NCBI RefSeq assembly: GCF_023921125.1
Contig: NZ_CP099466.1
Span: 2,232,001 to 2,296,000 of the forward strand
Source: Arthrobacter caoxuetaonis
GTDB taxonomy: Bacteria; Actinomycetota; Actinomycetes; Actinomycetales; Micrococcaceae
Direction: 5' to 3'
Length of the DNA: 64,000 bases
A program made the translations under genes and the position numbers. Under the pieces are notes generated by a model. The model had not been told where the DNA came from and ran no database searches. It was given only the letters and a program-made list of their open reading frames with translations. Shown here piece after piece: positions 34,373-42,361 of this stretch. How positions within the stretch are numbered: the stretch's first letter is position 1; every line of letters begins with the position of its first letter.

Positions 34373-34400
34373 AGTAGTCCCGTTCCTTGCTGATGCTCAT
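34362..34400 (-). other. possible 12-codon leader ORF overlapping the DAK2 gene start
   Basis: ATG at 34398-34400 has GGAG seven bases upstream (34408-34411), a better initiation site than that of the DAK2 gene. It encodes MSISKERDYFAD and stops inside that gene's first codons in another frame. It may couple or limit DAK2 translation, or be chance. Confidence 0.25.
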
Positions 34401-34546
34401 GCTGCTGCTCCGGAGGGTTTGTGCCTGGTGCACTGTTAGTCCTCCAAGGCACCGCTGACCCGAAGCAGCCTGTCCTCAAGGAAGCCTACCGCAGGGCCCT
34501 GACAGCGGCCGAGAACGCAGGGAGAATCTGTGCGAAAGTGGTGCCC

Positions 34547-34765
34547 ATGGGTAAACGGCTGCATATGGAGGCCGCGGCTGCGCGGCACATGGGTTCCTGG
34601 AACGCCGGGGTGGCTGGAGAAGACGGTACCGTCCGGCCGTCGGGTGCCGTGAGAGCGGAGCCGGCACGCTCGTATCGGCGGAAGCGCGCCGTTGTGATCG
34701 CCCTGTCGGTCCTGGTTTCCACGTCGGTTCCGGCCCTGATAGTCCTGCTGGTGCTTTTCGGCTAG
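34547..34765 (+). CDS. small single-pass membrane protein
   Basis: 72 aa, not recognised. The N-terminal two thirds is soluble (MGKRLHMEAAAARHMGSW...), then RSYRRKRAVVIALSVL begins a transmembrane helix to the C-terminus, with a positive cluster just before it, so the N-terminus is probably cytoplasmic. The start chosen is ATG at 34547 (GTG at 34541 possible); a much longer frame up to 34421 overlaps the dak upstream region and is less likely. It stands where rpmB or thiL would be expected in relatives, but resembles neither. Confidence 0.45.
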   Translation: MGKRLHMEAAAARHMGSWNAGVAGEDGTVRPSGAVRAEPARSYRRKRAVVIALSVLVSTSVPALIVLLVLFG

Positions 34766-34810
34766 ACCCCGTTCGAAAGCTGCCTTAACCCAGGAAATCC
34801 GCAAAGCGGA

Positions 34811-34816
34811 TAGAAT
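34811..34816 (+). promoter_or_regulatory. putative -10 of wecB
   Basis: TAGAAT lies 43 bp before the wecB start. A TTAACC hexamer 20 bp upstream is a weak -35. No operator-like repeat is seen. Confidence 0.35.
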
Positions 34817-34859
34817 CAGCGGACTACGCACACACTCGCACGAACCATGGGGTACCGTT

Positions 34860-35999
34860 TTGCCACTTATTATGCCTATCTACGGCACTCGTCCTGAAGC
34901 CATCAAAATGGCGCCGATTGTCGCTGCGCTGCATGAATCCACCACGCTGGAGCAGTTCACGACGGTCACCGGCCAGCACCGGTCCATGCTCGACCAGGTG
35001 AACGGCCTCTTCGGAATTGTTCCGGACCACGACCTCAATATTTTCTCTCCGGGACAGACCCTTAACGGCATTCTGACGAAGACTATTGACGGCCTGGACA
35101 AGCTCTTCAGCGTCAGCCGTCCCGATGCGGTTGTGGTTCAGGGCGACACGACGACGTCCACTGCCGGCGCCATCGCTGCGTTCTATCACAGCATTCCCGT
35201 CGTCCATGTTGAAGCGGGCCTGCGCAGCGGTGATCTCTTCTCTCCGTTCCCGGAGGAAGCCAACCGCAAAATGACCTCCCAGATTGCCAGCCTGCACTTG
35301 GCGCCCACCACCACGAGCCGGGACAACCTGCTCAGGGAGAACATTCCCGCCGCGGACATTGTTGTTACCGGCAACACGGTCATTGACGCCCTGTTCATGA
35401 CCGTCGACAAGAAGGTTCCGTTCTCCGACCCGGCACTGGAAAAGCTGGCGCAGGACGGCGGACGCATCCTGCTGGTCACCACGCACCGCCGCGAAAACCA
35501 GGGCGAGGCCATGCGGGGCGTCGGCCGGGCACTGGCCAGGATCGCTGATGCAGAGCCGGACCTCACAATCGTTGTTCCGCTTCACAAGAACCCGGTGGTC
35601 CGGGCTGCCGTGATGCCCTTTATCGAGGGCAAGGAAAACGTCCTCGTGGTCGAACCGCTTGCCTACGGTGAATTCACCCGGATGCTCGCGATGTCCCACG
35701 TAGTCCTGACCGACTCCGGCGGGGTCCAGGAAGAAGCACCGAGCCTGGGCAAGCCGGTGCTGGTTATGCGGGAAAACACCGAGCGTCCGGAAGCCGTAGT
35801 CGCAGGCACGGTCAAGCTGATCGGCACCGACGAGGACAGGATCGTCACCGAGGTTGACCAGCTGCTGAATGACCAGGCACATTTCGAGTCCATGGCCAAT
35901 GCAGTGAACCCCTACGGTGACGGAAAGGCTGCCTCACGCACCGTTGCGGCCATCGAGGAGCTGCTTGGGGTTGGGTCACGGATCTCTGACTTTGCCTGA
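34860..35999 (+). CDS. wecB: UDP-N-acetylglucosamine 2-epimerase (non-hydrolysing)
   Basis: 379 aa. IYGTRPEAIKMAPIV, QGDTTTSTAGAIAAFY, HVEAGLRSGD, VTTHRREN and LTDSGGVQEEAPSLGKPVL are the complete WecB/MnaA signatures, including catalytic Asp, Glu and His residues. It converts UDP-GlcNAc to UDP-ManNAc, the substrate of WecC encoded at 41.1-42.4 kb. The start is TTG at 34860 with GGGG eight bases before it; ATG at 34872 would also work. It is alone on its strand and closed by a terminator, facing the exporter operon. Confidence 0.94.
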   Translation: MPLIMPIYGTRPEAIKMAPIVAALHESTTLEQFTTVTGQHRSMLDQVNGLFGIVPDHDLNIFSPGQTLNGILTKTIDGLDKLFSVSRPDAVVVQGDTTTSTAGAIAAFYHSIPVVHVEAGLRSGDLFSPFPEEANRKMTSQIASLHLAPTTTSRDNLLRENIPAADIVVTGNTVIDALFMTVDKKVPFSDPALEKLAQDGGRILLVTTHRRENQGEAMRGVGRALARIADAEPDLTIVVPLHKNPVVRAAVMPFIEGKENVLVVEPLAYGEFTRMLAMSHVVLTDSGGVQEEAPSLGKPVLVMRENTERPEAVVAGTVKLIGTDEDRIVTEVDQLLNDQAHFESMANAVNPYGDGKAASRTVAAIEELLGVGSRISDFA

Positions 36000-36035
36000 C
36001 TAGAGCCTTCAGATAAAGGCAAAACCGAAGATGCT

Positions 36036-36072
36036 GCTTGGGCACCGTGTATAACGGTGCCCAAGCATTTTT
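36036..36072 (+). terminator. intrinsic terminator after wecB
   Basis: Stem with 13-bp arms GCTTGGGCACCGT and ACGGTGCCCAAGC, loop of five, then ATTTTT. It lies between convergent wecB and the end of the polysaccharide operon. Confidence 0.9.
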
Positions 36073-38983
36073 ACACTTCGAGGCTTAGCGCACGTGCTCC
36101 GGCAAGCTCCAGAAAATCGTTGTAGATCTGCGTGGTCGGCGACACATGACCCTTTCCCCAATTGACATCGATGAATTCAACCCGTCCAGCATCAGGATGG
36201 GCGTCGATGACATCCTTAAACGGAGTCAGGTGTTTCTGGACATGGTGCCCATCGCCCGAGTTCTGGACATATAGAACAGAAGGATACTTGCCAAGGCCCC
36301 TGTAGCGTTCGACCGCTGAGATACGGGACAGGAGGCCGGGGTCAGAGACGGCCTCTTCCATGCCGCCAAAACAAGCCGCCAGGGCCGGCTCCGCACGTGC
36401 GCGGTGATACGCCCCGACAATCGTCTGGGGGTTGAAAGCTAGCACCGAGGCGTCCGGCAAATAGGACGCTACTTGCAGGGCGGTGAAGCCTCCTCCAGAA
36501 CTTCCGGACAAGACAACTCTTTTTCCTCCCAATGTCCGTGCAAATTCACGAACTACATCGGCGATTTCCTGGTGCAGATTCACTTCTTTTGTCCCGAGGA
36601 ACCAAGCCAGGTTTATCTGCTGATCCAGATCAAGGGAAGGATCCTGGAAGATGGCAAAGCTATTCCCCCCACGGGACTCTGAAGTCAGGCCCTGGAAGAG
36701 AGGCAAAGTGTATTTTTCCCTATTGATCGCACCATGGAATCTCACCGACAAGAGGTCGGTGTCACCCCGCCCAATGGACACCGGAAGCGTTAGCCCTCCA
36801 ACTTCGATCGACAGAGTGGCCGGAGAGTCAGCGGGGAGCCTTCCGGAGATTCCTCCATATATCGAATGAACTTTTGCTCCGTAGGTCTGCGACCTGACAG
36901 GAACATCCTGATTCCAACTTATTAAGGGTTCCCGGCGGACCCCTAGAGTCGTCTGGCTGATCAACCCGTCAAACACCAGATCATGCCCGGCGGTGTCCAC
37001 GATGGCCGACCGGAGCCCGTTATCCGGCTTGGTCACGTCTCCAGCGACATCCAACTTTTCAAGCAGCCGGTCCAACACCATCAGTCGACGGAGTCGCTGA
37101 TTAGCGTCATCAGCCCGCACCCAATCCCGCAAGGTTTGCCAATATGCCGGAGAGAAAGCGCTTTCCGTGCAAGGGGCTACGTTACTTTCTCCTGACAGGG
37201 CATCCCGAACAAGCTCCGCGGCGAGACCTAGGGGATTCGAAATGCGGGGCGCTGTAAAAACGCCGTCACCGGCAGCAACCTCCACAGTATCGCGCCCAAT
37301 TCGCACACTCCAGACAGTTTTGCCGTTTCGCACTGTCATCACCATGTCCGCATCTTGCGGACTCGTGGACAAAACCTCGGGGCCTCTTTCCCATCTCCGG
37401 CCAGCGCCGAATACAGTAATAAACCGGAAACGGTCCCCACTCCTCGTGGCCGACAGGACTGTAGCTTCCTCTCGCTTCATCCAATCGGTAGCCATCCATC
37501 CGTCTAGCGGATCTTCCTGTCCACGGACTGTCGATAGGGTGGGCATCTTTCCAGCCCACTGAATCGAAGCACGCCCCCGAACACGATTCAGGTTGTAGCC
37601 TTTCTTAGTCGGCTCTACCGTGGTCTCGTAATCTAGGTGCCAGCGCTGATGGGCGGTGATACTCTTCGAACTTCTGACAGTGTCAAAAACAATGAAGAAA
37701 TCGCCTCCCCTGACGTAGATAATGCGCCTCGTTAGCTTGACTCCAGCGTAACCGTTATCTGACAACACAAAGTCGTCAGCCTCTTGAGTCAGCTTATACC
37801 TATCAAGCGAAACACGCGATGTAGGATCATACTTCACCCCATCAATATGGACAACGTTATGCCCAAGCCTTCGCACGCAATAATCGCGCATTTTGTCCTG
37901 CACATAGGCATACTTGCCAGCGTCGACTAGCCACGGGGATCCCTCCGCATGCAGGGTGACAGATGCCCCGTCCTGGTGCCCGTGAACACGATTGGCAGGT
38001 CCATAGGATATTGAATAGAACGTCTCGTTTACGAATTCTCGTTCAAAGTCACCCCATCCGCTTCGTCCAAAAACATAGCCAGCCTTGTAGACTTTTGTTA
38101 AGTCCGACGGCGTCTGACCGCTTGCTCCCTGAGTCTGCACATAGGTGAGTTCTGGCGATTGAAGTCCTGTAGGACCGCCGACATCAATATCACCGATCCG
38201 CTCAAAGAGACCATTCGGCTTGGTAGCATACGCCAATTCAGTAAGCGCGAGCTTAAGACGGTCTGCGTTTTTGGGCCGAGCAATTCCTTCGACATCCAGC
38301 CTAGTAAAAGCCGTCTCCCACCAGTCATGGTTTAGGCGGTGATATGCGATACTTCCTTCTGCATTAACTCCCTCATCGTCGAAACTCTCGTCGAACAACT
38401 CCATCAGTCGCTCTATGGCCAGATCAACCCACGGCTGATACTTGAACACCCGTCCGACTACAAGAAGTGCCTGATGCTGATGGAGGGCATGGTTTGAGTG
38501 ACCCAGATGGGAGGGGTCGGCAAGCCACTCTCCGTGTTCCCATATTGATCGAGTCAGCCATTCATGGTCTTCGCCCTCAAACATCGGCAATGCAAGCGTC
38601 ATAACCATGGCACGAATTCCGTCGACCATGTCGCCCCAGGCATATCGGGATTTACTGGCACCCGGAGGATTAGCAGCGATCCAAGATTGGCAAGTGTCGA
38701 CCCAGAACTTCCGAGCGTTCGGATCGCCCGCCAGTGCGATTCGCCTCACCGGCTCCATCCATCGCAAGGTGTGAAACTGAAAGACCCAGTTTCGCTGAGC
38801 GAAGGGATCTTCATCCCACAGGATCGTTTCCGGAAGTTGCCATGCGCCGTGGGGTCTCATAGTGAGCCGGCCGCTCATAATTTCAGCTGCCATTTCGGCG
38901 TCATTTGAGGAGGATCCGAACTGACCACCAAATGCTTGACGGCGGCTTACCTCATAGTCAACATTCCTAACCAATGGATTCAT
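36071..38983 (-). CDS. heparinase II/III-like protein fused to an alpha/beta-hydrolase
   Basis: 970 aa, unusual fusion. Residues about 40-240 are an alpha-helical toroid (HSNHALHQHQALL; AEGSIAYHRLNHDWW), and 295-580 the heparinase II/III beta-sheet part with the hallmark NRVHGHQDGASVTL: together a polysaccharide lyase-type fold. From about 660 a second module ends in an alpha/beta-hydrolase with LSGSSGGGFTAL (Ser829), NSGDGHH (Asp911) and GKGHVSP (His946), a plausible triad for an esterase or acyl transferase. No signal peptide is present. Start ATG at 38983 behind GGTGGAA, overlapping the upstream GT4 gene. Last gene of the operon; likely trims or deacylates the glycan. Confidence 0.75.
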   Translation of the reverse strand: MNPLVRNVDYEVSRRQAFGGQFGSSSNDAEMAAEIMSGRLTMRPHGAWQLPETILWDEDPFAQRNWVFQFHTLRWMEPVRRIALAGDPNARKFWVDTCQSWIAANPPGASKSRYAWGDMVDGIRAMVMTLALPMFEGEDHEWLTRSIWEHGEWLADPSHLGHSNHALHQHQALLVVGRVFKYQPWVDLAIERLMELFDESFDDEGVNAEGSIAYHRLNHDWWETAFTRLDVEGIARPKNADRLKLALTELAYATKPNGLFERIGDIDVGGPTGLQSPELTYVQTQGASGQTPSDLTKVYKAGYVFGRSGWGDFEREFVNETFYSISYGPANRVHGHQDGASVTLHAEGSPWLVDAGKYAYVQDKMRDYCVRRLGHNVVHIDGVKYDPTSRVSLDRYKLTQEADDFVLSDNGYAGVKLTRRIIYVRGGDFFIVFDTVRSSKSITAHQRWHLDYETTVEPTKKGYNLNRVRGRASIQWAGKMPTLSTVRGQEDPLDGWMATDWMKREEATVLSATRSGDRFRFITVFGAGRRWERGPEVLSTSPQDADMVMTVRNGKTVWSVRIGRDTVEVAAGDGVFTAPRISNPLGLAAELVRDALSGESNVAPCTESAFSPAYWQTLRDWVRADDANQRLRRLMVLDRLLEKLDVAGDVTKPDNGLRSAIVDTAGHDLVFDGLISQTTLGVRREPLISWNQDVPVRSQTYGAKVHSIYGGISGRLPADSPATLSIEVGGLTLPVSIGRGDTDLLSVRFHGAINREKYTLPLFQGLTSESRGGNSFAIFQDPSLDLDQQINLAWFLGTKEVNLHQEIADVVREFARTLGGKRVVLSGSSGGGFTALQVASYLPDASVLAFNPQTIVGAYHRARAEPALAACFGGMEEAVSDPGLLSRISAVERYRGLGKYPSVLYVQNSGDGHHVQKHLTPFKDVIDAHPDAGRVEFIDVNWGKGHVSPTTQIYNDFLELAGARALSLEV

Positions 38984-41105
38984 CTGTTCCACCGTTCGCT
39001 GTAAGTTGATCGTAGATTTCGGTAACCGACGAGGCTAGATGGTTCCAGTCACGTTCGGCACGCACCCACTCCATCGCGCAGGTCGCTAGTTCGTTCCGCA
39101 GTTCGGGGTCGTCAAGAAGTCTCACCAACGCCGTCTGTAAATCTTCGAAGCTGCCTTTCTTGTGGAGCAGTCCAGTCTTACCGTCTTGGACGATTTCGGC
39201 AAGCGCGGCGACGTTTGAGGCGACCACTACCTTTCCCATGGCCATCGCTTCAAACGGCTTGAGGGGTGACACCATTTCGCACACAGCAAGTGGAAGCCTG
39301 GGGAACGGTGCTATATCCACAACAGAATAGTATTTCTCTACGTCCTCATGGGGAACCCTGCCGGTGAAAGTGACGACGTCATGTATGTCTAGTTCGCCCG
39401 ACATCGTTTTAAAGCGCTCAAGTTCAGCGCCGTCACCCACTATTAGTACATGGAAATCGTCACGGGTGCTCTTCATCGACCGGGCAGCCAGCAGAAGGAG
39501 TTCCAGTCCTTCGTAATCCAAAATCGAACCAATATACCCGATTACGGTTTTTCCCAAGAGTCCGAGTTCTCGGACGAGCGACATATCTTTGTCGACTGGC
39601 TGAAACCGAGCGGTGTCTACTCCGTTGGGCACAACCGAAATTTTGTCCTCATCGACACCGCGTCGTATCAGTTCGCCTTTCAGCGCCTCGGTAATAGTCA
39701 GCACCCGTGTGGCACCCTGTGCAGCGTCAGCTTCCATTCGCGCGATCATCCGGTACATGCCACCCCCAACCCACTCCGGGTTGCGGGACCCGCGGGTAAC
39801 CTCCCACAAGCCTCTGACCTCGTAGATGCTGGGAATACCGAGCCGGTTCGCGGCAGTAACTGTAGCCAACCCATTCCAGTGGTTTGACGCAGCGTGCAGG
39901 ACGGCTGGACGGGCATCCATGGCGAATTCTTGAAGGGCTGCAGCGTAGCGTTGCACATAGTCGAAGAGCGGGTTCTTTCGCTCTACGCCCGGAGTAGTGG
40001 AGAGATGCGCGTAGCTCACACCATCTACGAGGTGCTCCGAGGGGATGGGCCCCATATCCTCCTTATTAGGCATATCGTATGGGTAACCTAGCCTGGTCAC
40101 TCCCTGTACTTCATAGCCGCTCTTATTCAGCTGGGAGAGCAAACCGTGTGTTCGCGTCGCGTATCCGGCAGAATTGTAAGGAAGGGCGTTGTGGAGTGTG
40201 TAGAGAACCTTGTTGGAAATTGGCAAGTACTGCGGCTCGCCAGCTCGCCGAGGGAGAGGGAAACCTCTTTTAGTCAGGGCATAATTGGTCAGATTCGCTG
40301 TGTACTCGAACTCTGACAGTTGCTTCTTCACCCAAGCATCCTGGGGTTTGATTCGCTCCATACGCTTCAACAGGGGCACGGAAGTGTCCGGGCGGGGTCC
40401 CGCAAGTGCTCTCCGAGCGGCGCGCCGAAGTGCGTGCCACGGGATAGCAGCATCATTCATGTTCTCGAGAACCTCTAATGCCGACGTATAGCGTCCTCGA
40501 GCCAGGAATACAGAAACGTATGCAATTTTGGTTTCCTCGTCGGCGACGCTCAGGTCTTCCGAAGAGGGAGCATCCGCACCGCTTTCGAGAGCGATCGCAA
40601 TCTGCGCTGCAGTTGTGGCGAGTGACGTCCCATTCCGGGCAATATTGCGGATACCTTCCGCACATCCGTTTGGAATGAGGAAGTCCAAGGCTCCAAGATT
40701 ATCCACTCGTTTACCACCGGCGGCCCGCGCCAGACCGTGGATCACTGCGGCGACGTCTTTTTGCCGTTTACCGGAGTCCACCAACCCGCTTAGGGAAATA
40801 TAGTATTCCAAGGCCATGAGGTGCGCTGGATCACATCGGAGAGCCTGTGCTAGCGCTTCCATTCCTTCATCAGGCCGCTGAACGTCGATAAGTACGCGAG
40901 CGTAGGTGTACCATAAGTCGGCGCTGTCGGGGAAGCGAGAGACGCTTTCCCTGCAGGTATCCAACACAGCTTCGGCACCGACTGCCTTTCGCTGGGCTTG
41001 AATCGACCGACGGAGTTCTCGAATCTTCGCGTTCCTTCTACGGCGCAGCACATTCGAAAGCTTAGAGGAGCCTCGTCGCAGGCTGTCGTTGGTGGGATTG
41101 TTCAC
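38967..41105 (-). CDS. GT4 glycosyltransferase with helical N-terminal region
   Basis: 712 aa. Residues 1-260 are helical and repeat-like (PDSADLWYTYARVLIDVQ, tetratricopeptide-type). From about 300 a GT-B enzyme: TLHNALPYNSAGYATRTHGL, IPSIYEVRGLWE, VVPNGVDTARFQP, IGYIGSILDYEGLELLL and the nucleotide-sugar region PFPRLPLAVCEMVSPLKPFEAMA with the Glu of family GT4. It is a clear paralogue of the gene at 46026-47777. GTG start overlaps the wecC stop (GTGA). Donor and acceptor unknown. Codon use is less G+C biased than in the housekeeping genes. Confidence 0.85.
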   Translation of the reverse strand: MNNPTNDSLRRGSSKLSNVLRRRRNAKIRELRRSIQAQRKAVGAEAVLDTCRESVSRFPDSADLWYTYARVLIDVQRPDEGMEALAQALRCDPAHLMALEYYISLSGLVDSGKRQKDVAAVIHGLARAAGGKRVDNLGALDFLIPNGCAEGIRNIARNGTSLATTAAQIAIALESGADAPSSEDLSVADEETKIAYVSVFLARGRYTSALEVLENMNDAAIPWHALRRAARRALAGPRPDTSVPLLKRMERIKPQDAWVKKQLSEFEYTANLTNYALTKRGFPLPRRAGEPQYLPISNKVLYTLHNALPYNSAGYATRTHGLLSQLNKSGYEVQGVTRLGYPYDMPNKEDMGPIPSEHLVDGVSYAHLSTTPGVERKNPLFDYVQRYAAALQEFAMDARPAVLHAASNHWNGLATVTAANRLGIPSIYEVRGLWEVTRGSRNPEWVGGGMYRMIARMEADAAQGATRVLTITEALKGELIRRGVDEDKISVVPNGVDTARFQPVDKDMSLVRELGLLGKTVIGYIGSILDYEGLELLLLAARSMKSTRDDFHVLIVGDGAELERFKTMSGELDIHDVVTFTGRVPHEDVEKYYSVVDIAPFPRLPLAVCEMVSPLKPFEAMAMGKVVVASNVAALAEIVQDGKTGLLHKKGSFEDLQTALVRLLDDPELRNELATCAMEWVRAERDWNHLASSVTEIYDQLTANGGTDESIG

Positions 41106-42352
41106 GCCTTCGAGGCCTCCAGCATCCCCTTGGTATCTATAACTTCAACTTTGCTCAAGTCCATTTCGCCGAGTTTAGCGAAAGCGTCGTGATCGACGAG
41201 AAGAAGTATGACCTTGGAAGTTGCTATTGCCTCCTCAAGCGATACCAGGCTAACTCCCGTCCCGCTCAGCGGCTTTGGCAGTTCCACGACATGGGGCTCA
41301 ACTACATTGATGGAAACATCGACCAGCCGCTGTGACAGCGTTTTTACGATGCCCACAGCGGGCGACTCGCGCAGATCATCCACATTTGCTTTGAAAGCAA
41401 GCCCCAAGGCCGCGACGGAGGTGGCGCCGGTACTCTTTACAGCTTTCAGAACCTGTTCGACAACGAACTCGGGCTTGGAATCGTTGACAGTCCGCGCAGT
41501 GCGGATAATATTTGCTTCATCAGGAGCCGCTGCAACGATAAACCAAGGATCGACTGCTATGCAGTGGCCTCCTACGCCCGGACCGGGTTGCAGAATGTTT
41601 ACGCGCGGGTGGTAATTCGCCAAACGAATAAGCTCCCACACGTTGATGTCTAGCTTGTCGCTAATCATCGAAAGTTCATTAGCAAATGCGATGTTTACGT
41701 CACGGTAGGAGTTCTCCACGAGCTTGGCCATTTCGGCAGTCGTAGCGTCCGTCAGGTGAATATCCCCCTTGCAGAAGCTTGAGTAGAGGTCCTTTGCCCG
41801 TTCCGCAGCTGTACGGGTGGTTCCACCGATGATGCGGTCATTGGTAACAATTTCCACCATGATGCGGCCGGGCAGTACTCGCTCGGGGCAGTGGGCGAGA
41901 AGAATGGAACTATCGTCTTCTCCGAAGGAAAGATCCGGCCTCAGAGCCGCTACCACTTCACCCATGCGCTTCGTGGCCCCGGGCGGAGAGGTGGATTCGA
42001 GGATCAGCAGTTCCCCGCCCTGCAGCATGGGGGCAATGGAGGTGGCCGCTGCCTCGATAAAGGACAGGTCAGCGCTCTTATCAGCGTTAAAGGGAGTGGG
42101 GACAGCGACAATGAACGCATCGGCAGCAGGCATTTCTGCGGTGGCTGACAACCTTCCCGAAGTCACCGCCTGTTCCAGAAATTCTGCAAGATCTGGCTCC
42201 ACAAATGGAACCTCGCCGCGGTTAACCGCATCAATCGTGCTCGTATTGACGTCAACGCCGATAACGCGAAGCCCATTGGTTGCAAGAATTGTTGCCGTCG
42301 GAAGTCCAATGTATCCGAGTCCAATAACGGCTACTGTGCTGATTGTCTTCAT
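41102..42352 (-). CDS. wecC: UDP-N-acetyl-D-mannosamine dehydrogenase
   Basis: 416 aa UDP-sugar 6-dehydrogenase. NAD-binding VAVIGLGYIGLPTA, ESTSPPGATKRM, AEMAKLVENSYRDVNIAFANE and the catalytic Cys in GPGVGGHCIAVDPWF are typical of WecC/TuaD-like enzymes, and the presence of wecB makes UDP-ManNAc the likely substrate, giving UDP-ManNAcA. It is 9 bp after the two-domain glycosyltransferase gene and overlaps the next GT4 gene, so it is embedded in the operon. Confidence 0.9.
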   Translation of the reverse strand: MKTISTVAVIGLGYIGLPTATILATNGLRVIGVDVNTSTIDAVNRGEVPFVEPDLAEFLEQAVTSGRLSATAEMPAADAFIVAVPTPFNADKSADLSFIEAAATSIAPMLQGGELLILESTSPPGATKRMGEVVAALRPDLSFGEDDSSILLAHCPERVLPGRIMVEIVTNDRIIGGTTRTAAERAKDLYSSFCKGDIHLTDATTAEMAKLVENSYRDVNIAFANELSMISDKLDINVWELIRLANYHPRVNILQPGPGVGGHCIAVDPWFIVAAAPDEANIIRTARTVNDSKPEFVVEQVLKAVKSTGATSVAALGLAFKANVDDLRESPAVGIVKTLSQRLVDVSINVVEPHVVELPKPLSGTGVSLVSLEEAIATSKVILLLVDHDAFAKLGEMDLSKVEVIDTKGMLEASKA

Positions 42353-42361
42353 GATTTTCCC

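Noticed and set aside
34421..34546. N-terminal extension of the small membrane protein, or a hidden rpmB gene
   Set aside because: No bL28 motif occurs in any frame, and the extension lacks a good ribosome binding site and overlaps the dak leader region.
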